Assembly: GCA_016871775.1 (NCBI GenBank)
Contig: VHCI01000022.1
Span: 1 to 37,841, forward strand
Source: Verrucomicrobiota bacterium
GTDB taxonomy: Bacteria > Verrucomicrobiota > Verrucomicrobiia > Opitutales > Opitutaceae
Direction: 5' to 3'
Length of the DNA: 37,841 nt
Shown here: in pieces, positions 7,566 to 15,119 of the stretch
How the letters are laid out: each line of letters starts with the position of its first letter
How positions within the stretch are numbered: position 1 is the stretch's first letter
Made by a program: the position numbers and the translations under genes
The notes under the pieces: model-generated
What the model saw: the letters and a program-made list of their open reading frames with translations, nothing else
Databases searched by the model: none
What the model was told of the DNA's origin: nothing

Positions 7566-8894
7566 TCATTCCCCGGCGGCGAAGCGCAGCGCGTACTGGG
7601 CCTGGTTGTACTCGGCGATCACCCCGATGTATTCCCGCCGGGCGCGGACGAGTTCCTCCTCGGCTTGGAGGTCCTCGAGGGCGGCGCTCACGCCGGTCTC
7701 GCGCCGTTGGCGGGAGAGCCGCGCGGTGGTGTCGGCGGAGGCCAGGGCGGCGCGGGCGAGCTCGAGCTGGCGGGCGAGGGAGCGGACACGGACGTGCTGT
7801 TCCACCACCTGGCGGCGGACGGCGTCTTGAAGGATTTCCTGCGCGATCCCGGCCTGGCGTTCGCGGGCGGATGCCTCGCGTTCCCGGTGCGGGTCGAGGA
7901 GTCCGCCGGGGCCGACGCGCCACGAGAGGCCGAGGGCGAAGTCGCCGCTGAAGCCCCAGTCGCGGGTGACGCGGGAGCCGGCGGGGCCGCCGCCGAGGCC
8001 TCCGAGGGAGGCCTGCGCGCCAATCGCGGGCACGAGGGGGGCGACCTCCGCGCCGCGGCGGGCGAGGCGGGCGGCCTCGCGGCGGGCGGCGGCCTCGTCG
8101 AGCTCGGGCCGGCGGGCAAGGGCGGTGGCGATGAACGGTGCCGGGGAATCACCGGGCTCGAGCAGCCGGAGCGGCTCGAGCGAAGCGTCTGCGGGTGTGA
8201 GGTCGACGGCGGGATCGAGGCGGAGCGTCTCGGCGAGCCGGGCGGCGGCGATCCGTTGCTCGCCCTGGAGTCGGGCGACGCTAAGGGTGGCGCGGTCGCG
8301 GGCGGCCGCGATGCGGGCAATGTCCCCGCGGAACCCGAGACCGGTCTCGCCGAGGACGGCAGCCTGCCGGGCGTGACGTTCGAGGATGGCGGCGGACTCC
8401 TCAGCCGCGGCGACGGCGGCCCGGGCGCGAAGGAGCTCAAAGTAGCCGGCGGCGGCCCGGAGGGTCATCTCCCGCTGGCGGCTGGCGGCCCCGGCCTCGG
8501 CGGCGCGGGCCTGCTGGCGGGAGATCAGGTTCTGGAAGTACACCTCGCCCGGTTCGAGCTGGGCCTGCACCGCGAGTCCGGCGGCCAGCGACTGCTTGTC
8601 GGCGGCGAAGACCGGCCCGTTGACCGCCTGGACGTTCTCCTCGTGGCGGCGGATCGCGACGGAGGGCGTGATCCAGGGGAGGAAGCGGTTGCGGGCGAGG
8701 TCGCTGGCGGCGCGGGCCTCGGCGATCCGCTCCTGGGCCAGGCGCACCTCGAGGTTGGCGGCGCCGGCGAGCCGCAGGGCCGTGGGCAGGTCGATGGGCG
8801 CGGGCGCGGCGGCCGGCTGGGCGGGCGCGACCTGGGCCAGCAGTAACGCAAGGCCGCCGGCGATCCGGGCGGAGAGGCGGGAGGCGGGGCTCAT
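7566..8894 (-). CDS. TolC-family outer-membrane factor of RND efflux pump
   Basis: A 442-aa outer-membrane channel protein that would complete a tripartite efflux pump. It has an N-terminal signal peptide (about residues 1-29) and two outer-membrane-efflux repeats of long, alanine/arginine-rich helices (for example LRLAGAANLEVRLAQERIAE at about 40 and its counterpart in the second half). The length fits the family. Its ATG overlaps the adaptor stop as ATGA (8894-8891), which indicates translational coupling as the last gene of the pump-adaptor-channel operon. I see no lipobox. It ends four bases before the frame of the DUF6250-like remnant, so this is probably the edge of a rearrangement. Confidence 0.9.
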   Translation of the reverse strand: MSPASRLSARIAGGLALLLAQVAPAQPAAAPAPIDLPTALRLAGAANLEVRLAQERIAEARAASDLARNRFLPWITPSVAIRRHEENVQAVNGPVFAADKQSLAAGLAVQAQLEPGEVYFQNLISRQQARAAEAGAASRQREMTLRAAAGYFELLRARAAVAAAEESAAILERHARQAAVLGETGLGFRGDIARIAAARDRATLSVARLQGEQRIAAARLAETLRLDPAVDLTPADASLEPLRLLEPGDSPAPFIATALARRPELDEAAARREAARLARRGAEVAPLVPAIGAQASLGGLGGGPAGSRVTRDWGFSGDFALGLSWRVGPGGLLDPHREREASARERQAGIAQEILQDAVRRQVVEQHVRVRSLARQLELARAALASADTTARLSRQRRETGVSAALEDLQAEEELVRARREYIGVIAEYNQAQYALRFAAGE

Positions 8895-9934
8895 TTGGCT
8901 TCGACGGCAGTGACGGCCTGCCCCGCCGTGAGGGTGATCTTGCCCGGCACCAGGACGCGGGCGTTCTCGGTGAGGCCCTCGAGGATCTCGGCGTGGGTGC
9001 CGTCGTTGAAGCCGGCCTTGACCGCGATGCGGGTGGCCTTGCCATCGACGAGCGTGAAGAGGAAGGCCGAGGCCTTCTCGCGGATCAGCGCGGTGGCCGG
9101 GACCAGCAGGGATCCGCGGCGCAGTTCCACGCCCGCCCGGACGGAGACGTACATCCCGGGCCGCAGCGTGCCGTCGGCATTGGGCAGGTCAGCCTCGACC
9201 GCGAGCGAGCGGGTGCGCTCGTCGAGGGCGCCGGCGTGGCGGCTGACCTTGGCGGTGAAGGTGCGGCCGGGGAAGGCGTCGGTGGTGACGATCACGGGCT
9301 GGCCGGGCGTGACCCGCGAAGCCTCGATCTCTGGTACCGCCACCTGAATCCGCACGACCTGGTAGTCCGCCAAGGTGACGATTGCGGCGGCCGCGGGGCC
9401 CGCTCCGGCGGTGGCGGCGGGGACGAAGGCGCCGGGATCCACGTGACGCTGGGTGATCGTGCCGGCGAACGGCGCGGTGAGCCGGCCGTAAGCGAGGAGG
9501 GCTTCGTTCTGCCGCAGGGCCGACTGGGCGGCGGCGAGGCGGGCGGCGGCCTGGTCGGCGAGTTGCGGGGTGATGAGGTCCGGGGCCTGCGCGCGGGCGG
9601 CCTTGACGCGGTCGGCCTCAGCCTGGGCGAAGCGGGCCTCGGCCTCGAGTTTTCCGCGTTCGGCCGCGAGCTCGGGGAGGTCAAGCTCGGCTACCACCTG
9701 GCCGGCGCGGACGGTGTCGCCTCGGTCCACGCTGATGGAGCGGACGTAGCCGGGAACCTTGGCGTGGAGCGTCACCTGCTGCTGGGCGCGCACCGAGCCG
9801 GGGAGGGTGACGAAGCGATAGATGTCGCCCCGCCGGGGCGAGGTCGCCGGGACCTCGGGGGCGGGCTGGGCCGCGGGGAGCGAGGCGGGGGCGAGGAGGC
9901 AGGCGCTGAGCGCGAGGGAGCGGAGCGAGGTCAT
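8891..9934 (-). CDS. RND efflux periplasmic adaptor (MFP)
   Basis: A 347-aa membrane-fusion protein that links the inner-membrane pump to the outer-membrane factor. It has a signal peptide (about 1-22, ending LPAAQP), a lipoyl/barrel-sandwich half-motif (VTLHAKVPGYVRSISVDRGD, about 54-73), an alanine-rich helical hairpin (about 85-150), the returning lipoyl half (GRLTAPFAGTITQRHVDPGA) and a beta-barrel (VVRIQVAVPEIEASRV) before the membrane-proximal domain. There is no lipobox Cys, so it is probably anchored only by its signal or is soluble. It starts 14 bp after the pump stop and overlaps the channel gene by 4 bp. The substrate is unknown. Confidence 0.92.
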   Translation of the reverse strand: MTSLRSLALSACLLAPASLPAAQPAPEVPATSPRRGDIYRFVTLPGSVRAQQQVTLHAKVPGYVRSISVDRGDTVRAGQVVAELDLPELAAERGKLEAEARFAQAEADRVKAARAQAPDLITPQLADQAAARLAAAQSALRQNEALLAYGRLTAPFAGTITQRHVDPGAFVPAATAGAGPAAAAIVTLADYQVVRIQVAVPEIEASRVTPGQPVIVTTDAFPGRTFTAKVSRHAGALDERTRSLAVEADLPNADGTLRPGMYVSVRAGVELRRGSLLVPATALIREKASAFLFTLVDGKATRIAVKAGFNDGTHAEILEGLTENARVLVPGKITLTAGQAVTAVEAK

Positions 9935-9948
9935 CGGGGAAGGTGGGA

Positions 9949-12900
9949 TTAGGCGGAGCGCGCGGGGGAATGGTGGGGGCTGGCGGGATCGTCGGGATCG
10001 AGGGAGGCGGATTTCACCCGCTGGCCGGTGAGCAGGGCGAAGACCCCGGGGAGCACGAACAGCGTGGCCAGCGTGCCGAGGAAGAGGCCTCCGACCACGG
10101 CGCGGCCCAGCGGGGCGGTCTGGCCACCGCCCTCGCCGCCGCCGAAGGCGAGCGGGAGCATCCCGGCGATCATCGCGCAGCTGGTCATCAAAATCGGCCG
10201 GAGCCGGCTGCGGCTACCTTCCAGCGCCCCGGCCACCGGGTCTCCCCCGGCGGCGCGGGTGCGCTCGGCGAACGTCACGAGGAGGATCGCGTTGGCCACC
10301 GCCACGCCGATGGCCATAATCGCGCCCATCGCCGACTGGATGTTGAGCGTCGTCCCGGTAAGGAGGAGCATCGCTGCGACCCCGGCGAGCACGGCGGGGA
10401 CGGTGGAGAGGACAGCGAGCGCGAGGCGGACCGACTGGAAGTGGGCCACCAGCAGCAGCAGGATCACGACCACGGCGATCGCGAGGCCCGTGCGGAAGCC
10501 GCCGAGCAGTTGCTCGAGGGGGACGATCTGGCCGCGGAGGTCCACCTTGGTGCGGGCCTCCGGGGCGGGTCCGGCCGCGGCGATGGCGGCGCGGATCTGC
10601 CGTACCGCCGTGCCGAGGTCGATCCCGTGCAGGTTCGCGGTGACCGTGACCAGCCGGGCGAGGTTGTAGCGCTCGTAGGTGCCGACGCTGGTGCCGGCCG
10701 TGAAGGTGGCGAGATTCCGCAGCAGCACGGGGGCGCCGAAGTTGGAGGTGATCGGCACGTTCTGCAGGTCCTCGACCGAGGTCGTGCGGGACTCCGGGAT
10801 CTGGACCTGCACGTTGAAGCTGATGCCGGAGTTCGGGTCCGCCCAGTAGACGGGGACGGTGAAACGACTCGACGTGGTGGCGGCGACGACCGAGCGGGTG
10901 ACGTCGCTCATCTGCACCCCGAGCTGCCCGGCGCGCTCGCGGTCGACGTTCACCGCGAGGCTGGGGTAGTCGAGCGTCTGCGCCACCTGGACATCGCGGA
11001 ACCCCGGGAGCTGGCGCAACTGCCCGATGATGCGGTCCGCGTAGGCCTTGCTCACGGGCAGCGAGGAGCCGCTGATCGCGATCTCGACCGGGGTGGGGGA
11101 ACCGAAGCTCATCACCCGCGAGACGATGTCCTGCGGCTCGAAGGAGAGGCGGACGTCCGGCAAATCCTGGGCGAGGGTCGCGCGGAGGCGCTCCTTCAGG
11201 TCCTCCAGCCGCGCGGTGGCGCCAGGCTTGAGCTGCACCGCGAGCCAGCCCTCCTCGGGGCCGCCGTTCCAGAGGTGGACTAGATTGACGGGGAAGCTCG
11301 AGTTGTGGACGCCGACCATCCCGATGGAGATATCGACGCGGTCCGCGCCGCCGGCCTCGCGTTCGATGGCCCGGAGGATGCGGCCGGCCGCGACCTCGGT
11401 GGCGGCGACCTGCGTGCCGCTGGGGAGGCGGAAGCGGAGCGCGAACTGGCCGCTGTCGGAGGCCGGGAAGATCTCGGTGCCGAGGCGGCCGCCGATCAGC
11501 CAGATCGCGGCGGCGCAAGCGGCGAGATAGGCGAGCGTGAGGGGCCAGCGCCCGGCGACGAGCCCGCCGAGGAGGGAGCCATAGGCGCGGGCGAGCCCGC
11601 CGGGCGCGGCGGCGCCGTGGGCGGCGCGGCCGCGGAGCAGCCAGACCGAAAGCACCGGCACGAGCGTGCTCGACAGCAGGTAAGAGGCGATCATCGCGAA
11701 GCCAACCGCGAGGGCCAGCGGGACGAAGAGCGCCTTGGCCGCGCCCTCCATAAAGAACGCTGGGATGAACACGCTCAGGATGCAGAGCATCGCCAGCAGC
11801 CGGGGCCAGCCGGTCTCGGCGGTGCCGTCAAGGGCGGCGCGGGCCGGGGAGGCGCCGCGGCCGAGGTGCGTGTGGATGTTTTCCACCGCCACGGTCGCTT
11901 CGTCCACGAGGATGCCGACCGCGAGGGCGAGGCCGCCGAGGGTCATCAGGTGGATCGACTGCCCGCTGATCCAGAGCGCGAAGGCGGCCGCGAGAAGGGC
12001 GAGGGGGATGTTCACTACCACGATGAAGGCGGTGCGCCAGTCGCGCAGGAAGAGCAGCACCATCAGGCCGGTGAGCAGCGCCCCGAGGCCGCCCTCCTTG
12101 AGCAAGTCGCGGATGGAGCGCTCGACGACCGGGGACTGGTCAAACACGTAGCTGACCTTTATGTCCTCCGGCAGGATCTTCTGGAACTCGGGTAGGTTCT
12201 CCTTCACCAGCCGGACGACCTCGAGTGTCGAGGCGTCGGCGCGCTTCGTCACCGGCAGGTAGACCGTGCGGCGTCCGTTCGCGAGGGCGTAGGAGGTCGT
12301 GACGTCCGCGCCGTCCTCGACCGTGGCGAGGTCGCGCAGGTAGACGGTGCCCTGGTCGGTGCGGCGGAGCAGTGTCGCCTCGAGGTCCTTCGGGTTGCGG
12401 ACGATGGCGTTCAGTTCGACGATCGGGTATTTGTCGCCGAGGTTGAGGTTCCCGGAGGGGCTGATCGGGTTGGATTCGGCGAGGGCCTTGACGATGTCGT
12501 CGGGCGAGAGCCCGTAGGCGCGCATCCGGTCGGGGTTCACGTTGACGATGATGCCGCGCGAGCTGCCGCCGAACGGGGGAGGCGCGGAGACGCCGGGCAG
12601 GGTGGCGAAGGAGGGACGGACGCGGTTGAGCGCCTGGTCCTGCATCTCCCCGAGCGTGCGGTTGGGGTTGTCGGAGGAGAAGACGAGGTAGCCGACGGCG
12701 ACGCTGCCGGCGTCGAAGCGCATCACGAAGGGCGCCACTGTCCCCGGGGGCATGAAGGCGCGGGAGCGGTTCACCTGGGCGATCGTCTCGGACATCGCCT
12801 GCGACATATCCGTGCCCGGGTGGAACTGGAGCTTCATGATCGAGGCTCCCTGGATGGACTTCGACTCCACGTGCGAGATGCCCGCGATGTAGAGGAAGTG

Positions 12901-13107
12901 GTACTCGTAGCGGTAGGTGAGGTAGCCCTCCATCTGCGCGGGATCCATCCCGCCGTAGGGCTGGGCCACGTAGATCGTGGGCACGCCGAGCGGCGGGAAC
13001 AGGTCCCGCGACATCCGCTGCAGGGCGAGGCCGGCCGCGAGGGCGACGGCGACGACGAGCACGACGACGGTGAAGGGGCGGCGCAGGGCCAGCGAGGGGA
13101 GATTCAT
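9949..13107 (-). CDS. RND efflux pump permease
   Basis: A 1052-aa inner-membrane proton-driven transporter with the standard duplicated layout: an N-terminal transmembrane helix (FTVVVLVVAVALAAGLAL), a large periplasmic porter/docking region, the TM2-6 block, and the same again in the second half. In TM4, AcrB's proton-relay pair Asp407-Asp408 is Asp402-Glu403 (GILVDEATVAVENI). In TM10 the position of AcrB Lys940 is Ala938 (IGVAVANAILLV); the SRLRPILMTS motif of TM11 is kept. The relay therefore differs from AcrB, as in part of the broader heavy-metal/hydrophobe RND group, and the substrate class cannot be told. It leads the operon: CTCCC lies 10 nt before the ATG, with no Shine-Dalgarno site. 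No regulator gene adjoins it. Confidence 0.95.
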   Translation of the reverse strand: MNLPSLALRRPFTVVVLVVAVALAAGLALQRMSRDLFPPLGVPTIYVAQPYGGMDPAQMEGYLTYRYEYHFLYIAGISHVESKSIQGASIMKLQFHPGTDMSQAMSETIAQVNRSRAFMPPGTVAPFVMRFDAGSVAVGYLVFSSDNPNRTLGEMQDQALNRVRPSFATLPGVSAPPPFGGSSRGIIVNVNPDRMRAYGLSPDDIVKALAESNPISPSGNLNLGDKYPIVELNAIVRNPKDLEATLLRRTDQGTVYLRDLATVEDGADVTTSYALANGRRTVYLPVTKRADASTLEVVRLVKENLPEFQKILPEDIKVSYVFDQSPVVERSIRDLLKEGGLGALLTGLMVLLFLRDWRTAFIVVVNIPLALLAAAFALWISGQSIHLMTLGGLALAVGILVDEATVAVENIHTHLGRGASPARAALDGTAETGWPRLLAMLCILSVFIPAFFMEGAAKALFVPLALAVGFAMIASYLLSSTLVPVLSVWLLRGRAAHGAAAPGGLARAYGSLLGGLVAGRWPLTLAYLAACAAAIWLIGGRLGTEIFPASDSGQFALRFRLPSGTQVAATEVAAGRILRAIEREAGGADRVDISIGMVGVHNSSFPVNLVHLWNGGPEEGWLAVQLKPGATARLEDLKERLRATLAQDLPDVRLSFEPQDIVSRVMSFGSPTPVEIAISGSSLPVSKAYADRIIGQLRQLPGFRDVQVAQTLDYPSLAVNVDRERAGQLGVQMSDVTRSVVAATTSSRFTVPVYWADPNSGISFNVQVQIPESRTTSVEDLQNVPITSNFGAPVLLRNLATFTAGTSVGTYERYNLARLVTVTANLHGIDLGTAVRQIRAAIAAAGPAPEARTKVDLRGQIVPLEQLLGGFRTGLAIAVVVILLLLVAHFQSVRLALAVLSTVPAVLAGVAAMLLLTGTTLNIQSAMGAIMAIGVAVANAILLVTFAERTRAAGGDPVAGALEGSRSRLRPILMTSCAMIAGMLPLAFGGGEGGGQTAPLGRAVVGGLFLGTLATLFVLPGVFALLTGQRVKSASLDPDDPASPHHSPARSA

Positions 13108-13203
13108 GCCGGGGCGGGGGAGGGGACGCCGGCGAAACGGCGCGGGCGTCGAGTGGTTACGAGCGGGAAGCGGGTGGCAAGCGCCGAGGCCGGGGCCAGG
13201 CGC

Positions 13204-14157
13204 TCAATTCACCGCGGTGAGGCGCGCGACGAGGAAATCCTCGATCGAGGGGTGGGTGACTCCCGGCGCGCCGGGGTACACGAGCTCGCAGGGCACGCCC
13301 GCGGCAAGCAGGCGCTCCTGCAGCTTCGCGCCGAAGTTCGCGGTGTGCGTCGGGTCCTTCTGCGGCTGGCCAAGGGCCGGTGGCGCCGGATAGAGCAGGT
13401 AGGTCGGCGGGTCGCCGGCGCCCGCGTGGGCGAAGGGCGAGTAGCGCTGGATCCACGGGAGGATGCGTTCCCGCGCGGCGAGGAAGGCGGGGAAGCTGCG
13501 GTCGCGGGTCGCGAGGTCGTCCGGGTTGCTCATAAACCCGAAGGCGTGCCCGCCGTAGACGCTGTTGGGCGTCCACGCCTGCATCTCCGCGGGATCGAGG
13601 GTCGTCTGCGCGCCGGAGACTGCGACGCACCAGAGCCGGGTCGACTGGCGGGCCACCGGATCCGGGCTGGCGGGCTCGGCGAGGTCGTCGCCGAGGGCGA
13701 GGTAGAGGCTGGAGCAGGCGCCGGCGGAGCCCCCGGTGGCGGCGATGCGGCGCGGATCAAGGTTCCACTCGGCGGCGCGGTGGCGGAGGACCTGCAGGAC
13801 GCGGGCGGCGTCGGCGAGCGGCCAGGCGACGGGCGGCTCCACGCCGGCGCGCATCGCCTGGGTGGTGAAGCGGTAGTTGGCCGAGGCGACCGAAATACCC
13901 GCCGCGAGGTAGCGGGCTAGGCCGGCGACCTTCCCCTTGTCGCCGCGGACCCAGCCGCCGCCGTGGAGGTGGAGTACCAGCGGGGTTTGGCGGGGGGAGG
14001 GCGCGAGCCAGAGGTCGAACTGCTGCCGCTCGTGGGTGCCGTAGGCGACGTTGGCGTGGGTGGGGGCGGGGCCGGGGGGTTCGGGCGTCGCCGGCGGGGT
14101 GGCGGCGGCCGCGAGGGCGGCGAGGAGCAGGGCGGCGAGGACCGGGCGGGGTGACAT
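13204..14157 (-). CDS. Exported alpha/beta hydrolase (esterase-like)
   Basis: A 317-aa hydrolase of the hormone-sensitive-lipase/BD-FAE type. The ATG at 14157 opens a signal peptide (about 1-20, VLAALLLAALAAAATPPA), whereas the upstream in-frame ATG adds only low-complexity sequence. The oxyanion-hole motif HGGGW is present (LVLHLHGGGWVRGDKGK). The nucleophile elbow is GGSAGA with Ser144, and a candidate catalytic His lies in GVTHPSIEDF near the C-terminus. Such enzymes remove acetyl or feruloyl groups from plant polysaccharide or cleave short esters; the substrate is not evident. It stands alone on the minus strand, divergent from fpr 118 bp away. CTCCC is 8 nt before the ATG. Confidence 0.86.
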   Translation of the reverse strand: MSPRPVLAALLLAALAAAATPPATPEPPGPAPTHANVAYGTHERQQFDLWLAPSPRQTPLVLHLHGGGWVRGDKGKVAGLARYLAAGISVASANYRFTTQAMRAGVEPPVAWPLADAARVLQVLRHRAAEWNLDPRRIAATGGSAGACSSLYLALGDDLAEPASPDPVARQSTRLWCVAVSGAQTTLDPAEMQAWTPNSVYGGHAFGFMSNPDDLATRDRSFPAFLAARERILPWIQRYSPFAHAGAGDPPTYLLYPAPPALGQPQKDPTHTANFGAKLQERLLAAGVPCELVYPGAPGVTHPSIEDFLVARLTAVN

Positions 14158-14237
14158 GGGGGCTGGGGAGCGTGCGGCGGGAGCGGTGGCGAAGGCAAGT
14201 CCGGCCGCCGTCCTTGCCCGCGCCGGCAAGTCTCGGG

Positions 14238-14267
14238 TTGCTCTGCGGCGGTCCCCGTCGCCATATT
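14238..14267 (+). promoter_or_regulatory. Candidate fpr promoter
   Basis: TTGCTC (14238-14243) and CATATT (14262-14267) are 18 bp apart. The predicted start of transcription would fall within a few bases of the fpr ATG at 14276, implying a leaderless or nearly leaderless message. No Shine-Dalgarno site is present. Box matches are only partial. Confidence 0.35.
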
Positions 14268-14275
14268 TGTGGGCG

Positions 14276-15097
14276 ATGAGTACCCCGCCCCCTGCCTCCC
14301 CCTACAATGCGACCGTCGTGGGCCGCGAGCCCCTCAACCCGCAGCTGCTGATTTTGCGGGTGCGGCCCTCCGCCGGGGAATTCAACTTCACGCCGGGCCA
14401 GTTCGCCGTGCTGGGGCTGGCGGGGCGGGAGCCGCGCGTGGCGGATGCGCTGCCCGAGGATGTGGCGCCCGAGTCCGAAAAGCTGATCCGGCGCGCCTAC
14501 AGCATCGCCTCGGCGAGCGTCGAAAAGGCTTACGTGGAGTTCTACCTCGCGCTGGTCGCGAAGGGCGGCCTGACGCCGCGGCTCTTCGCCCTGCCGCACG
14601 GCGGTCGCGTGTTCCTCGGGCCCAAGGCGAGCGGCCTCTTTACCCTAGACCGCGTGGCTCCGGGGAAGGCGGTGTTCCTCATTTCCACCGGCACTGGTCT
14701 CGCGCCGTACCTGTCGATGCTCCGCACGCTGCTCATTCAAGACACCACGCGGCGGTTCGTCGTGCTCCACGGCGCGCGCTGCAGCTGGGACCTCGGCTAC
14801 CGTGGCGAGCTCGAGACGATCGCGCGCCTGCGGCCGAACGTCACCTACATCCCGTCAATCACTCGCGCCGAGCAGGACCCGCACTTCGCTGGCCAGGTGG
14901 GGCGGATCCAGAAGCTGTTGGAACAGGGAGTCGTCGAGCGCCTTTCGGGGGTGCGGCTGGACCCCGCGGAGGCGGATGTCTTCCTCTGCGGGAATCCCGA
15001 TATGATCGCCTCGGTGCGCGGCCTGCTCGAGGCCCGCGGCTTTACCCCGGACCACGGCAAGCAGTCCGGAACGATGCACGTCGAGGAGTATTGGTGA
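14276..15097 (+). CDS. fpr: Ferredoxin/flavodoxin-NADP+ reductase
   Basis: A 273-aa FAD enzyme that moves electrons between NADPH and ferredoxin or flavodoxin. The FAD site reads RRAYSIAS (about residues 72-79; family RxYS), NADP-binding uses STGTGLAPYLSML, and CGNPDMI marks the C-terminal NADP lobe. The protein ends HVEEYW, matching the short aromatic C-terminus (YW) of the bacterial Fpr subclass (E. coli/Azotobacter type) that stacks on the flavin. The ATG at 14276 is chosen because everything upstream in frame is low-complexity and unrelated. The gene is single. It converges on the metalloprotease operon, with 22 bp between stops. Its likely role is redox balance or supply of reduced flavodoxin/ferredoxin for biosynthetic Fe-S enzymes. 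Confidence 0.93.
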   Translation: MSTPPPASPYNATVVGREPLNPQLLILRVRPSAGEFNFTPGQFAVLGLAGREPRVADALPEDVAPESEKLIRRAYSIASASVEKAYVEFYLALVAKGGLTPRLFALPHGGRVFLGPKASGLFTLDRVAPGKAVFLISTGTGLAPYLSMLRTLLIQDTTRRFVVLHGARCSWDLGYRGELETIARLRPNVTYIPSITRAEQDPHFAGQVGRIQKLLEQGVVERLSGVRLDPAEADVFLCGNPDMIASVRGLLEARGFTPDHGKQSGTMHVEEYW

Positions 15098-15104
15098 GGC
15101 GCTC

Positions 15105-15118
15105 CCCGCGGCCGCGGG
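15105..15118. other. 14-bp GC palindrome between convergent genes
   Basis: CCCGCGGCCGCGGG is a perfect palindrome lying between the fpr stop (15097) and the metalloprotease stop (15120), followed by TTT on the + strand. It could help end transcription in both directions. It has no loop and only a three-T tail, so this is a weak call. Confidence 0.3.
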
Positions 15119-15119
15119 T

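Noticed and set aside
10261-10330. Frameshift in the RND pump as the cause of the missing TM10 lysine
   Set aside because: The frame is continuous with IGVAVANAILLVTFAE, a coherent TM10. The Lys is substituted, not lost by a shift.
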